DNA from: Rhynchopus sp. YZ270_cl-10
Taxonomy: Eukaryota > Euglenozoa > Diplonemea > Diplonemida > Diplonemidae
Direction of reading: 5' to 3'
Length of the DNA: 64,000 bases
NCBI GenBank assembly: GCA_964035575.1
Contig: OZ037906.1
Coordinates: 62,001-126,000 of the forward strand
Positions 42,667 through 52,066 of the stretch are shown here, piece by piece. The notes under the pieces are model-generated. The model saw only the letters and a program-made list of their open reading frames with translations, ran no database searches and was not told the DNA's origin. Numbering within the stretch: position 1 is the first letter of the stretch; each line of letters opens with the position of its first letter. Position numbers and translations under genes: made by a program.

Positions 42667-44187
42667 TCACCCAAACACCCTTCTTGGTCCTAACGCACGC
42701 ACATTCCCTGTGATGAAACGAAACGCCTTTGGGTTCTGTGCCTCGGCGACTGCTATCACTTCTGGGTCACCTCTGAGGGAGGCGCTGACGAACTCGTAGG
42801 CGCGGGCGTTTTGCTGGCAGGCTGCCATGGCGACGTCCTTGCAGGACTTCACACCGTGTGTGCCATGCCTGAGGGCGACACCACTGATCGCCACTGCCTC
42901 CTTCATGAACACCGGGTCCCTCCGCAGCTCGGCTGCCGCATGCGCGACGGAGTTCGGGTTTTCGCGCAACGCTGCCAATACCACTTCCCTGTCCTCCTGC
43001 ACCTCGCAGGACGCATAAGAAAGCGAGGCTCCTTGAATGCTCACCGCTTCCAACATGAAGGAACGGTCGTGCGTCAGGCTTTCGTGCGCATGGTAAAGGG
43101 TGCATCCGAGGTGCAGCGTTTTCAACACAAATTCGGACGATTTGAGAAGCGCTTCACTGCAAAACTTTGCGGCATGAATATTGTTCTTTATTGCCAGCAC
43201 AGCAAGCTCTGCATTGTCCTGGAGCTCAGAGGAGGCGAATTCGAGGGACGCACCGTTGCGTTGTACAGCAACCTTTGCGACGGCAGCGTCATTTCTCAAC
43301 GATACGTCTACGTGACGGAACACATCTGCCACATACTCCTCATCTGTTGTCGTCAGAGCCTCAAGAACAAACTCACGGTCCGCAGCAATCCGTCTGCTTG
43401 CCTCCCGCATCGCGTTCCCCCCCATCGCCACCCCCAAACAATGCCTCACAAACCCTTCATCATCTTTCAACTCTGTACTCGCAAACCCCATCACCCCGCT
43501 ACCATGCTCTGACGTTACCTCCTTCATGAACGCTTCGTCGGACACGACGTTCTCTTCAGCATATAACAATGCGCTGCAATCTATCTCAAGGCTTTCTCTG
43601 ATGAACGCGACATCAGACAGCAGCGTTGAATTGCTTTCCTTAAGGATTTCAAGGGTATACGAGGAGGTGGAGCGGACAGCGGGGAGCATCACCTCTGGGT
43701 TGTTGAGAAGCGCTTGGGAGAGCGTGGCACGTTGTGTCATGGAGGAGGGTGCCGAATCGGTAGGGTCGCTGTGCGGGCCGTCTGCGGTGCGTTCCTCTGC
43801 CCACGTTGCAAGCATTTGGACAGCGTAAGGGCCTTCAATGGAAAGAACCGCCTTCATCGCCTCCACATCCGCAAGAACCCATTCAGGGCAGTCGCCAAGG
43901 GTAAGGTTTTCATCTGCAATCTGTTGAAGGGTGGCAGTATTGCAGAAGACGACATCTAAAGTGGTGCCAGACTCAAGCCCGGTGTCGCAGACAAGCGTCG
44001 AAGGGGAGTCTCGTGGAAGCACCTCAGTGTCCGTGTCTGTGTCGTTGTGCACACAGAGCCGTACATCAGGTTCAGCAAAAGGGCATCCCTCAGCAATGCG
44101 TGCCCTCAGCCGCATTACAGTGTCGTCCTCGAACACATCTACAGTAAAGCTGCTGCCGGAATACACAACGCAGACGTGGATTTCCAT
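42667..44187 (-). CDS. Ubiquitin-like domain plus DUF4116 repeats
   Basis: A 506-residue intronless protein. Residues 1-85 (MEIHVCVVYSGSSFTVDVFE...) form a beta-grasp-like domain. From about residue 160 to the end there are roughly eight to nine 45-50-residue repeats of the DUF4116 kind, with the signatures FVLEAL, LEFASSELQDNAELAVLAIK, FMLEAVSIQGASLSYASCEV and REVVLAALRENPNSVAHAA. DUF4116 is a helical repeat found in many protist protein families; its molecular role is unknown. No signal or membrane segment. The upstream gene on the same strand ends 394 bp away. Confidence 0.85.
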   Translation of the reverse strand: MEIHVCVVYSGSSFTVDVFEDDTVMRLRARIAEGCPFAEPDVRLCVHNDTDTDTEVLPRDSPSTLVCDTGLESGTTLDVVFCNTATLQQIADENLTLGDCPEWVLADVEAMKAVLSIEGPYAVQMLATWAEERTADGPHSDPTDSAPSSMTQRATLSQALLNNPEVMLPAVRSTSSYTLEILKESNSTLLSDVAFIRESLEIDCSALLYAEENVVSDEAFMKEVTSEHGSGVMGFASTELKDDEGFVRHCLGVAMGGNAMREASRRIAADREFVLEALTTTDEEYVADVFRHVDVSLRNDAAVAKVAVQRNGASLEFASSELQDNAELAVLAIKNNIHAAKFCSEALLKSSEFVLKTLHLGCTLYHAHESLTHDRSFMLEAVSIQGASLSYASCEVQEDREVVLAALRENPNSVAHAAAELRRDPVFMKEAVAISGVALRHGTHGVKSCKDVAMAACQQNARAYEFVSASLRGDPEVIAVAEAQNPKAFRFITGNVRALGPRRVFG

Positions 44188-44580
44188 TTTGGAGGGGAAG
44201 GAGGGTTGTCTTGTTTGGGATGTGGCAAATTGTGTGTTCTGTTTTGTATGATTTTACAGATGGTGGTTGGATTGAAGATTCAGGAAAAAGGAGATTCAGA
44301 AGCTTTTGTTTCTAAAAATTCTACAAAAAAAAACAAAACGTTTTTCTCTAAAGGGGGAGAGGTCTGGCAGGAAAGAAACCAACTTGAAAAAGGCCCCCCT
44401 CACTTTCCTCTGTTGTACATTGTAACATTTTGGGACCTCCGTTTTTTTTTATTTTTTGCGCACACTACTTTGTGAGCGGAAAGTGTCGTTCACTCACCCC
44501 CAACCTTGCTCCGCAAACAACTAGGGGTGAACGGCAGCACCCCTTTTCTTTTGCACCTTTTTTCACCTTTCCCCCACCTT
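44188..44580. other. Intergenic
   Basis: AT-rich spacer; nothing recognised. Confidence 0.6.
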
Positions 44581-46272
44581 TCACATGAACAGCCCTAACC
44601 TGTCTGCGGGCTTTGCTGAATAGCGTCGACCGCCTTGGGACGAGGGACGGGTGTTGCTGCCTACACCACCACCACCTACACTAGGGGAAGCCGCTCTCCC
44701 ACGCTGCGTTGCTTGATCCTGCGCCACATCAACATGAACAGGTGCTGAGGAAGGTCTGCCACCGAAGGCAAGACGCCGGAGGTTCTCGTACTCCCCTTTG
44801 GAGAAGAAGACGGCGCCGTCAGCACGGAGAGTGGGTGCGGCGCGTGGCGCTGCTGCCGCAGCAGAGGCGAAGTTAGTGTCCCCACCGACAATGCCTGCAC
44901 GCATGCGCACCCCGATAGGTGCTGCGGTGTTGGCGAGCGACTTCTTCCTCCCCCGCTTCCTGTCGATCCATGTCTGCGACTCCGATGCCAATCTATCCAA
45001 GGCTGGCGCGTCCCCAAATATGTTGCTATGGGTGTTCCGTCTCTGCGCCGTCTGTGGTCGAGCGGTCTGCACCCCCGCCGATACACCAAGCCTGTCGCGT
45101 GCAGGGCTTGTCGTCCCCTTTTCTGCACACTGCTTCTGCGGTGTCTGCGTGCCTTTGCAAGGACTGTGCATGCGCATCGTGCTTTGTGTTGACTTCGAGG
45201 GGCTGCGTACGGTGTGGGTGCTTCGGTTGTGTGCAAAGTCGGATTGTGTCGCCTTAGACGGGCTTTGCACACTTTGTGTCGCAAAGTCTGCCTTGGAGTA
45301 ACTCTGTGTAGCTTTGCTAGGGCTCTGTACGCTTTGTGTTGCAGAATCTGCTTTTGACGGACTCTGTGCAAGCGTAGGGTCCTGCATGCTCTGTGTAGCC
45401 TTAGACGGACTCCGCATGATTTGGGTCGCAAAATCAACCTTGCCTGGGCTTTGTGCACCAAAGTCTGCCTTGGAGTAACTCTGTGTACCTTTGCTGGGGC
45501 TCTGCACGCTTTGTGTTGCAAAGTTTGCTTTTGACGGACTCTGCGTCGCTTTCGACGCAGAGAAGCTGCGGAATCGGTTTGCCCCGTCTCTCGCTGGGCT
45601 CTGCGTGGCCTTGCTTCTGCCTCTCTCTTCGAAGCCTCTCTGCGGGCTTTGCGTGGCCTTGCTGCTCTGTTGTGTCTTGTGCTGTGTTGCAAAGTCTCTG
45701 TACGGTGCGGATGAGGGGCTTTGGAAGCGTGCAGAGGAAGGGCTCTGTGCGGCCCTGGAGGCGTGCTGCGTGCTGGCCGGTGATGCCAGGGGTGTTGCGC
45801 CGTGGTGTATTGTCTGTGTACCCGTAAAGGTCGTGCGCACGTTGCGTGCTGCGTTGGACGCTTCCACCGACACACTCCGCACATTCGCTGCACTCTGCGA
45901 ACGTCTGGCCCCCTCGCGTGCAGGTGAGTGCATCACACGTTTGCCACGAGGGACGTCAATGCCGTTGTCAAGTCTGTCGCCCCATGCTTGCTGTGATGGT
46001 AGTGGTTGTTGGTGTGATAAGAAGCAGCATACCTTGCCCCTCTCTGAGTAGCAGCCATGCATCAACTGGTCCATCAGGGTGCGCTTCCCACTGTGGTGTA
46101 TGGTGTAGGAGAAAGTGAAAGGGGCAAGAACTAATTATGCATACTCAAGGATCTGGTGCGAGGTGTTCGCAAGCGCTGTTCGGGATGCGTTGTGCTCCTT
46201 GCGAGCGAGGCTGGCTTCGTACAACTCCCTTGCCTCCTGCTTCACACGTTGCTTCGATGCGGAACGCGACAT
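44581..46272 (-). CDS. SPSKATQS-repeat basic protein, three exons
   Basis: Exons 46145..46272, 46033..46090 and 44581..45990 give 531 residues. Intron 1 is 54 nt (GTATGC...CACCACAG); intron 2 is 42 nt (GTATGC...ATCACAG), a multiple of three and open in frame, so retention would add 14 residues. Exon 1 begins MSRSASKQRVKQEARELYEA at an ATG reached soon after a CAG, helical and charged. Residues about 150-330 are degenerate 8-15-residue repeats around SPSKATQS and FATQSVQSPSKATQ, strongly basic and Ser/Pro-rich, like microtubule-binding or chromatin-associated linkers with SP phosphorylation sites. The C-terminus (RLAFGGRPSSAPVHVDV, ...) is unrelated to families I know. Function unknown; a cytoskeletal role is a guess. 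Confidence 0.78.
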
Positions 46273-46720
46273 CTTCTCCTGCGTCCCTTAATGTGTATTT
46301 CTGAAAGGATGCGGGTGGTCGAAATGGAAGTAAAAACAGAAGAAAGTCAGCAAGGCGAAGTCACTGTACCGACGCTCGGATCCACCTGCATCAACGTGCG
46401 TGACTCGTAATTGAGAAGGAATTGTCTGTCTGAGGGGAAATTGGACCAATGTTGTGTTGTATCCCCAACGAGTGGTGCATAGATTCTGCAGAGAAATACC
46501 TAGAACCACAGACATAATAACATAAGGATATAAGGATATAAGGGCATAAGGGGATATAAGGGAGGGTGTTGTGTTATTTGTAGGAGGAGGCGTCAGTTAC
46601 GCCACTGTGCTGCTCAGACAACGTCAAAGCGTTGCAGTGCAGAGCACAGCTCAATGGTGGGTGGGAAGGGGGAAAGACTAAAGAGTTCGTGTTCGCAGTG
46701 TCGTGAGGCAACGTGGCTGC
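46273..46720. other. Intergenic, start of duplicated histone segment
   Basis: From about 46582 the sequence (GTAGGAGGAGGCGTCAGTTA...) is near-identical to 51587 and following, the 3' flank of the H4 copies. A short ATAAGGATATAAGG repeat lies at 46520-46560. Confidence 0.65.
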
Positions 46721-47062
46721 TTACTTGGAGACGTACAGGGTGCGGCCACGCTTCTTCAGGGCGTACAGGATGTGCTCCACACGCACCGTCTTCGCAGGGG
46801 CGTTCTCACGCACCTCCATCAGCGCGTGGGTGTCCTTCATCACCTGCTCAACGAAGTTCCTCAGGATCTCCCTTGCCTCGTCGTACACACTGCTCGCAAG
46901 ACGCTTGCACCCTCCACGGCGGGCCAGACGGCGGATGCTTCCCTTCGTGATACCACGTCCTTTGTTCGACTTTGCGCCCTTGCGCTTCTGGCTTCCTGTC
47001 GTCTTCTTGTCAGCCTTTCCGGAGGCAACCGACTTTCCCTTCGCAGACTTCGACGGACCCAT
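46721..47062 (-). CDS. H4: Histone H4, copy A
   Basis: 113 residues from the ATG at 47062. The core GRGITKGSIRRLARRGGCKR, then DEAREILRNFVEQV, TVRVEHILYALKKRGRTLY, is clearly H4. The N-terminal tail is longer and different (MGPSKSAKGKSVASGKADKK...) than the near-invariant SGRGKGGKGLGK tail of most eukaryotes. It packages DNA with H3 as (H3-H4)2. Protein is identical to copy B at 51725-52066. It lies in a unit with H1-like and H3 sequences, all on one strand. Confidence 0.95.
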   Translation of the reverse strand: MGPSKSAKGKSVASGKADKKTTGSQKRKGAKSNKGRGITKGSIRRLARRGGCKRLASSVYDEAREILRNFVEQVMKDTHALMEVRENAPAKTVRVEHILYALKKRGRTLYVSK

Positions 47063-47305
47063 TGTTGTGTGTGTTGAATATCTGGTGGGATTGAGTTGTG
47101 AGGGTGGGTGACGCAAGCAGTAGTGTGCAGCATTGGATGTGTGTGGTCTTCAGTTTGAAAATTATTGTTCTTCATGTTTTGCTGTGGTGGGAATCTCCAC
47201 CCCTCTTGTGGCCTGCATGCAAGCCCAGAGGTAACTGTCAAAAGGAAACACAAAACTTACAACATTATCACACAACTGCAAAGTGGCTGCGTTCTGGCCG
47301 CAGGC
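47063..47305. other. Spacer between H4 and H1 copies
   Basis: Copy A of the shared flank ATTATTGTTCTTCATGT...TGCTGTGGTGGGAAT begins near 47159 and corresponds to 57861 in copy C. No gene. Confidence 0.6.
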
Positions 47306-47572
47306 TTACTTCTTCGTGGTCTTGGCCTTCTTCTTTGTGGAGGTTCCCTTCTTCTTCGTGGTGGTCTTCTTCGCCTTCTTTGCCTTCTTCGCCTTCTCCT
47401 CCTTCTTCGCCGCCTTCTTGGCCCTGGCGTCCGCACGCTTCTGCTTCTCAGCCTCCTTCACCTTGTTCACTGCAATTCTCACAGCGTCCTTCCTCGCCTT
47501 CGCTGCCGCCTTGATCTTGGCAGAGCGCTTCTCGTCAGGCTTTGCAATCGCAATCGACTCGAACCTCGGCAT
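47306..47572 (-). CDS. Histone H1-like lysine/alanine-rich protein, copy A
   Basis: An 88-residue protein: a short N-terminus (MPRFESIAIAKPDEKRSAKI) and then mostly Lys and Ala ending KKKGTSTKKKAKTTKK. It lacks the winged-helix globular domain, like the short H1 proteins of kinetoplastids, which resemble only the C-terminal tail of animal H1. It would bind linker DNA. The paralogue at 58007-58264 lacks three residues in the KKAKK stretch. Histone-cluster position supports the call. A ribosomal or other basic protein is the alternative. Confidence 0.75.
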   Translation of the reverse strand: MPRFESIAIAKPDEKRSAKIKAAAKARKDAVRIAVNKVKEAEKQKRADARAKKAAKKEEKAKKAKKAKKTTTKKKGTSTKKKAKTTKK

Positions 47573-47822
47573 TGTAAGTGTTTGTTGTGTGTGTGTGTGT
47601 GTGTGGAGTGGAAGCTGCGGGTGTGAGTGGTGATACAGAGGAGAGGGAAGAGAAGGGAAGGGAAGGGGAACACAAAGTAGGTGGTGTCTTCTTAGAACAA
47701 TTTGTCATTGGTGGCAATCCACCCCTCCGTGGCTTGACCAGCAAGCTCACAGAGGCAAAAGTGTGACACGCATAAAAACTCAAAACAAGTGAAACAGCTC
47801 GTGCTCGCGTTCACGTTCACGT

Positions 47823-48075
47823 TCACAGGTTGTCCCCACGGATGCGGACGGTGTAGCTCAGGTCCTTCTGGATGAGGGTCTTCTTCTTCCTGTGGAGCTG
47901 CAGGATCACGGCACCCTCAAACACGCTGATCAGGTACTGCTCGGCTGCCTCCTGCATCGCCTCAAGTGCAGACGCACGGAAACGAAACTGCTGCGCGCGT
48001 TTGTCCCCCGTCTCACGCACAAGGCGCTGGAAGGGCGCCTTCTGGATCAGCAGCTGCGTCCCCTTCTGCAGTGCG
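47823..48075 (-). pseudogene. Histone H3, truncated copy A
   Basis: Identical to the C-terminal 84 or so residues of the intact H3 at 58515-58952 (QKAPFQRLVRETGDKRAQQF... to IRGDNL). Homology stops sharply at 48075 (CTGCAGTGC|GGAGACAC), so the N-terminal tail and first helix are missing. Upstream sequence is unrelated and holds a 110-bp repeat 400 bp away. An internal Met could start a 65-residue piece, but nothing suggests that it is used. Confidence 0.9.
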
Positions 48076-49183
48076 GAGACACAATAAAGGAATTGACGTT
48101 TAGATTTGACTTACACACAGACGTTCTGGTTATGTTTCATTTTCCATACCCCGACAAGGGGCATAAGGAGGCGTTTTACGTTTTTTGTTTGAGATTTCCT
48201 GGGCGGAGTCCCCAACAGTGTAATAGCCTGGTGTTCTGCGGGTGTTCACAGCCGCAAAAGAAGATAAAAAAATCGTGGTTGTTTGTTACAATGTGCAAGA
48301 GAAATATTGCAAGATGCATGTACCCCTTATGCACGTTGAAGTACAGTAAAGAAGCAGTCAGGTTGATAGAGGTGAAGGTCTCAAGAAAAACAACTACACA
48401 GAACGGACCAAAAAAAAGAAGGGAAAAAAACACCACAAAAAGCATATTCTGCAGACACCTGAAGTAAAGTTGACTTGAAATACAAAGCCCTCTCGTGAAC
48501 AGTGTACCTTGGTGCATGACCGGCTGTACCGGGGGTGGACACCCAACCATGCAGGCCTACATCCATTTCGTGGTTTACATCATGATGAGAAAATGTGGCA
48601 CAAAAAAATCGCTTGGGGGGTGCAACAAAAACGCAGATTGTGTTTGTTTTCTGGGCATTGTGCGCTTCAGGCGCATTGTCCCAAACGTAGCGTTCTGTAC
48701 TCAAGCCTGAAAGGGGTACACACATCAAGGCTGTCTACTTTTAATTTTATTTTAAATCATTTTTCTCACTGAGTTGTCGGAACTGTCGGATTAGTGCCCA
48801 GTCGGCACTGTAATTTATTTTATTAGGGCAAATGCTTTATGGTAGGAAATGAGTCAAACGTCTTGAGACTTTTTGTTTATTTCCCCCTTCTATTGTGCAA
48901 CTCATCTCATTTCTGTACTTCAGGTTAAGGGTTTGTTTTCCTTTTTGACATCCATTTCTGGGCGTTTGAAGAAGAAATTTTTATTCTCATTTTTATTTTG
49001 CCAAAAAGAACAAAACCCCAACTTAACCCACAACAAACCCCTGACTGAAACGGGGTTGTTGTTTCTCCTCTCTGTTAGTTTTTTTTCACGCTGCGATACA
49101 GAGAGAGTCACCAGGACTTGCACCTTCCCACCTCCCCTCCACCCCCACCCCACATTCTGAGAACCCCACACCTCACCCATACG
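48076..49183. other. Intergenic beyond the duplication breakpoint
   Basis: Holds a full 110-bp repeat at 48472-48581; otherwise AT-rich with no gene. Confidence 0.6.
48472..48581 (+). repeat. 110-bp dispersed repeat, full copy
   Basis: The best-preserved copy: TTGACTTGAAATACAAAGCC, CTCTCGTGAACAGTGTACC, TGACCGGCTGTACCGGGGG, GACACCCAACCATGCAGG, ATTTCGTGGTTTACATC. Confidence 0.88.
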
Positions 49184-51460
49184 CTATGTCACCTTCCATT
49201 GGATCCAAAGGTTGAAAACAGACTCAAGACGGGAGATGACGTTCCAATCGAGAGCATCGATTGTGTCGAAGTTGGTGTGCCATACTCTGGGGAAGGGGGA
49301 GCAGATGAGGTGCAGGATTGGTGTGCACCTTCCCGTGGGGCAGGTGGTCTTGAGAAAGGCGATGTGGTCGTCTTCGATAGCACCGTATACTTTGTGCGAG
49401 AAGGAGAAGACACGGTACGGCACGGCAACCTGCAGGGTGTCCCCACTGCGCGTAGTTTGCTGCGCCACCACCTCGTCCTCAATCTCCACCAGCTTCGCGT
49501 AGTCGGACCTAGTATCCTCAAAAAACATTGGTACAGTGGTCCCTGTCGCGCCCAATAGATCCAATAAGGCAAAGGATGTCACAGAGGCCAGTGAGTACTC
49601 TTCTTCCCATCCTGAAATGTCGCCGTCTGCCCACTTCGTGCTGAACTCCTTGGCACCAAAGATCGCGTCGGTGTCTTTGTTCCAGGCGATGAAGGACTCT
49701 TCGCCGTCGAGGAGAAGGATGGAGACGTTGCAGCGGGGAGGGGTTGGCATGTCGCTTATTGTGCGCATCATGCGGAGGATCAGTGCCAGGCCTGAGGCAG
49801 AGTCGACGGCACCAGTGAAGTCGGGGCAGTCTGTGCGTGTGTAGGTGTCGTAGTGTGCGGAGAGGACCGTGTGGCAAGGTGGTGTTGATGAGTTGTACGG
49901 CGCCACAATGCGTGAGTATAAGTTCCAGAACCGCCGTCTGCCCAGCAGTGTGTCCGCGTCGAACATCTGCACCCGCGGCTCCTCAAACGCAGTCCCCTCC
50001 TCCCGCATGGCTGCCAGCAGGTATTCCTTCGCTGCCTTGTGCCCGCCGACGTCCTCTTCAGTCGGAGGAACAGGGCGGGGGCCGAATCCAAGAATTTCGC
50101 GGCAAAAGTCTGCCGCAGTTCGGTTCGCATTTGGTGCGTAGGTTTCGGGTATTTGAGTGTCCGGAACTGCAGTGTCGGGCGGCAGGGTGCGTGGCGTGTC
50201 TGGAACAGCCGTCGGCTGCAACGTCGGTTGCGATGTCGGCGGCACTTCAGTTGGTACATCCGTTTCAATTCTCCGAATGATCGTTGCCTTGTCGACCACC
50301 CACCGGACCAACACCGCTTCTAGCTGCGCCATCACCCTTCCGTCTATAGCTTCCTCATTATCGTCCATTGTGTGCCACACCTTTGGAAACTTCCCGCCAC
50401 GGTATGAGATGAGGTGCAGGACTGGGACACATGATGACTCCACACCGCACGTTGCTGCGAGGAAGGGCAGGTGGTCGTCCGAGAGGTGGTGCTGCGTCTG
50501 CTGGGTGAACACACGTTTGGAGAGGTCCGTCTCGCCCACATCCGAGAGGTAGCCCACCTCTGCGCGTACCAACTCTTTGTAGTCCTCCAACGTCGTATCG
50601 TAGAAGACAGGGATGCCGCAGTCATCCGTCCCCAGCAGGTCCAGCAGTGCGAAGGTCGTAACCGAAGCGAGGCTGTAGTCTGCACCCCACCCGAGCCGCG
50701 TCGGGTCTTCTGCCCAATCCTCCGCAAACTGTCGCGACCCGTACGTATTGTCCTTCCCTTGCCATCGTTTGAAGGCCTCCTCACCATCAAAGAAGACCAC
50801 CGTCACATTGCACGCCATAGTCGACGGCTGAATGAGCTTGTACTCTAGCTGCTGCATCGCACGTATGATCAGCGCCAAAGAGGTGACTGAGTCGGACGCA
50901 CCCATAAACCCTTTCTTCCCCGACACATCCATTGAGTCATAGTGCGCGCTCAGAACCAAATGGCATGCCGGCAGGGTGGTGTGCACCGTCACTGCCCTGG
51001 TGTACAGATTGACAAAGGTTTTCGATCCGACCGCAGTGTCGGCTACAAAGGTATGCTCCTTGAGGGGCTCGAAGGAGTGGAGGTGGGACACCTTTTCTGT
51101 CAAGAACGATCGGGTGCGAGCGTGCCCTTTGGTGTCGCCTACGAGACGTGGGCCAAATGAAAGGATCTTCTGAGTAAGACCTAAGGCCGTCTCTGCATAG
51201 ATGGGTTCACTCTGCGTAACATTGAGACCTAAGGAGAGCACGTCAATGAGGGCGACAACGGTGAACACAGCGCAGGTGGCGAGAACTATTTTTGTTCTGT
51301 TGGCGCGTGTCCCAGAGTCATGCACCACAGTAATCGGCACGTCTTCATCGAATCCACGCGGCAGAGCATCGGCAGAGCCAACGCTGACCGACTCCATATC
51401 CTCATCACCCACCTCGTTCGTGAACTCCGTATGTCGTGCATCGCATCGCTCCTCTTCCAT
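49184..51460 (-). CDS. Two-domain glutaminyl-peptide cyclotransferase (M28-like), membrane-anchored
   Basis: A 758-residue protein from the ATG at 51460. Residues about 58-82 (TKIVLATCAVFTVVALIDVL) form a single signal-anchor helix after a short acidic cytosolic tail, giving a type II membrane protein as in Golgi isoQC. Two tandem glutaminyl-cyclase domains follow. Domain 1 has HYDSMD, GASDSVTSLAL, VFFDGEEAFKRW, YGSRQFAEDW, LLDLLG and FPKVWHTMDDNEEAID; domain 2 has HYDTY, TGAVDSASGLAL, LLLDGEESFIAW, LLDLLG and FPRVWHTNFDTIDALD. Both keep the single-zinc ligands (Asp, Glu, His) and the Glu and Trp near the site. A Pro/Thr linker (TSQPTLQPT...) joins them. QC converts N-terminal Gln to pyroglutamate on secreted proteins. 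Two catalytic domains in one chain are unusual. Confidence 0.9.
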   Translation of the reverse strand: MEEERCDARHTEFTNEVGDEDMESVSVGSADALPRGFDEDVPITVVHDSGTRANRTKIVLATCAVFTVVALIDVLSLGLNVTQSEPIYAETALGLTQKILSFGPRLVGDTKGHARTRSFLTEKVSHLHSFEPLKEHTFVADTAVGSKTFVNLYTRAVTVHTTLPACHLVLSAHYDSMDVSGKKGFMGASDSVTSLALIIRAMQQLEYKLIQPSTMACNVTVVFFDGEEAFKRWQGKDNTYGSRQFAEDWAEDPTRLGWGADYSLASVTTFALLDLLGTDDCGIPVFYDTTLEDYKELVRAEVGYLSDVGETDLSKRVFTQQTQHHLSDDHLPFLAATCGVESSCVPVLHLISYRGGKFPKVWHTMDDNEEAIDGRVMAQLEAVLVRWVVDKATIIRRIETDVPTEVPPTSQPTLQPTAVPDTPRTLPPDTAVPDTQIPETYAPNANRTAADFCREILGFGPRPVPPTEEDVGGHKAAKEYLLAAMREEGTAFEEPRVQMFDADTLLGRRRFWNLYSRIVAPYNSSTPPCHTVLSAHYDTYTRTDCPDFTGAVDSASGLALILRMMRTISDMPTPPRCNVSILLLDGEESFIAWNKDTDAIFGAKEFSTKWADGDISGWEEEYSLASVTSFALLDLLGATGTTVPMFFEDTRSDYAKLVEIEDEVVAQQTTRSGDTLQVAVPYRVFSFSHKVYGAIEDDHIAFLKTTCPTGRCTPILHLICSPFPRVWHTNFDTIDALDWNVISRLESVFNLWIQWKVT

Positions 51461-51724
51461 TGTGTTGAGCTTGAAAGCTGGTGTAGTCACCCCGAAGGAG
51501 GGGGTGGCGTGTTTCTGTGGTGTTTTGTGTTGTGGTGTTTAGAAGTGGTTCAAGGTGGAAATAGGGGAGAGTGTTGTCGTTTTGTAGGAGGAGGCGTCAG
51601 TTACGCCACTGTGCTGCTCAGACAACGCCAAAGCGTTGCAGTGCAGAGCACAGCTCAATGGTGGGTGGGAAGGGGGAAAGACTGAAGAGTTCGTGTTCGC
51701 AGTGTCGTGAGGCAACGTGGCTGC

Positions 51725-52066
51725 TTACTTGGAGACGTACAGGGTGCGGCCACGCTTCTTCAGGGCGTACAGGATGTGCTCCACACGCACCGTCTTCGCA
51801 GGGGCGTTCTCACGCACCTCCATCAGCGCGTGGGTGTCCTTCATCACCTGCTCAACGAAGTTCCTCAGGATCTCCCTTGCCTCGTCGTACACACTGCTCG
51901 CAAGACGCTTGCACCCTCCACGGCGGGCCAGACGGCGGATGCTTCCCTTCGTGATACCACGTCCTTTGTTCGACTTTGCGCCCTTGCGCTTCTGGCTTCC
52001 TGTCGTCTTCTTGTCAGCCTTTCCGGAGGCAACCGACTTTCCCTTCGCAGACTTCGACGGACCCAT
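51725..52066 (-). CDS. H4: Histone H4, copy B
   Basis: 113 residues, same protein as copy A at 46721-47062. Near-identity extends about 140 bp past the stop (to about 51587) but breaks off about 14 bp upstream of the ATG, where unrelated DNA begins. Here H4 stands without H1 or H3 beside it; the KatG-like gene is next upstream. Confidence 0.95.
   Translation of the reverse strand: MGPSKSAKGKSVASGKADKKTTGSQKRKGAKSNKGRGITKGSIRRLARRGGCKRLASSVYDEAREILRNFVEQVMKDTHALMEVRENAPAKTVRVEHILYALKKRGRTLYVSK

Noticed and set aside
47306-47572. H1-like protein as histone H2B
   Set aside because: There is no histone fold; the sequence is nearly all Lys/Ala with a short N-terminus. No H2B was found in the window.
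48472-48581. 110-bp repeat as a spliced-leader RNA or tRNA gene
   Set aside because: I could not find a tRNA fold, convincing A and B boxes, or a leader-donor-Sm-site arrangement; kept as an unclassified repeat.
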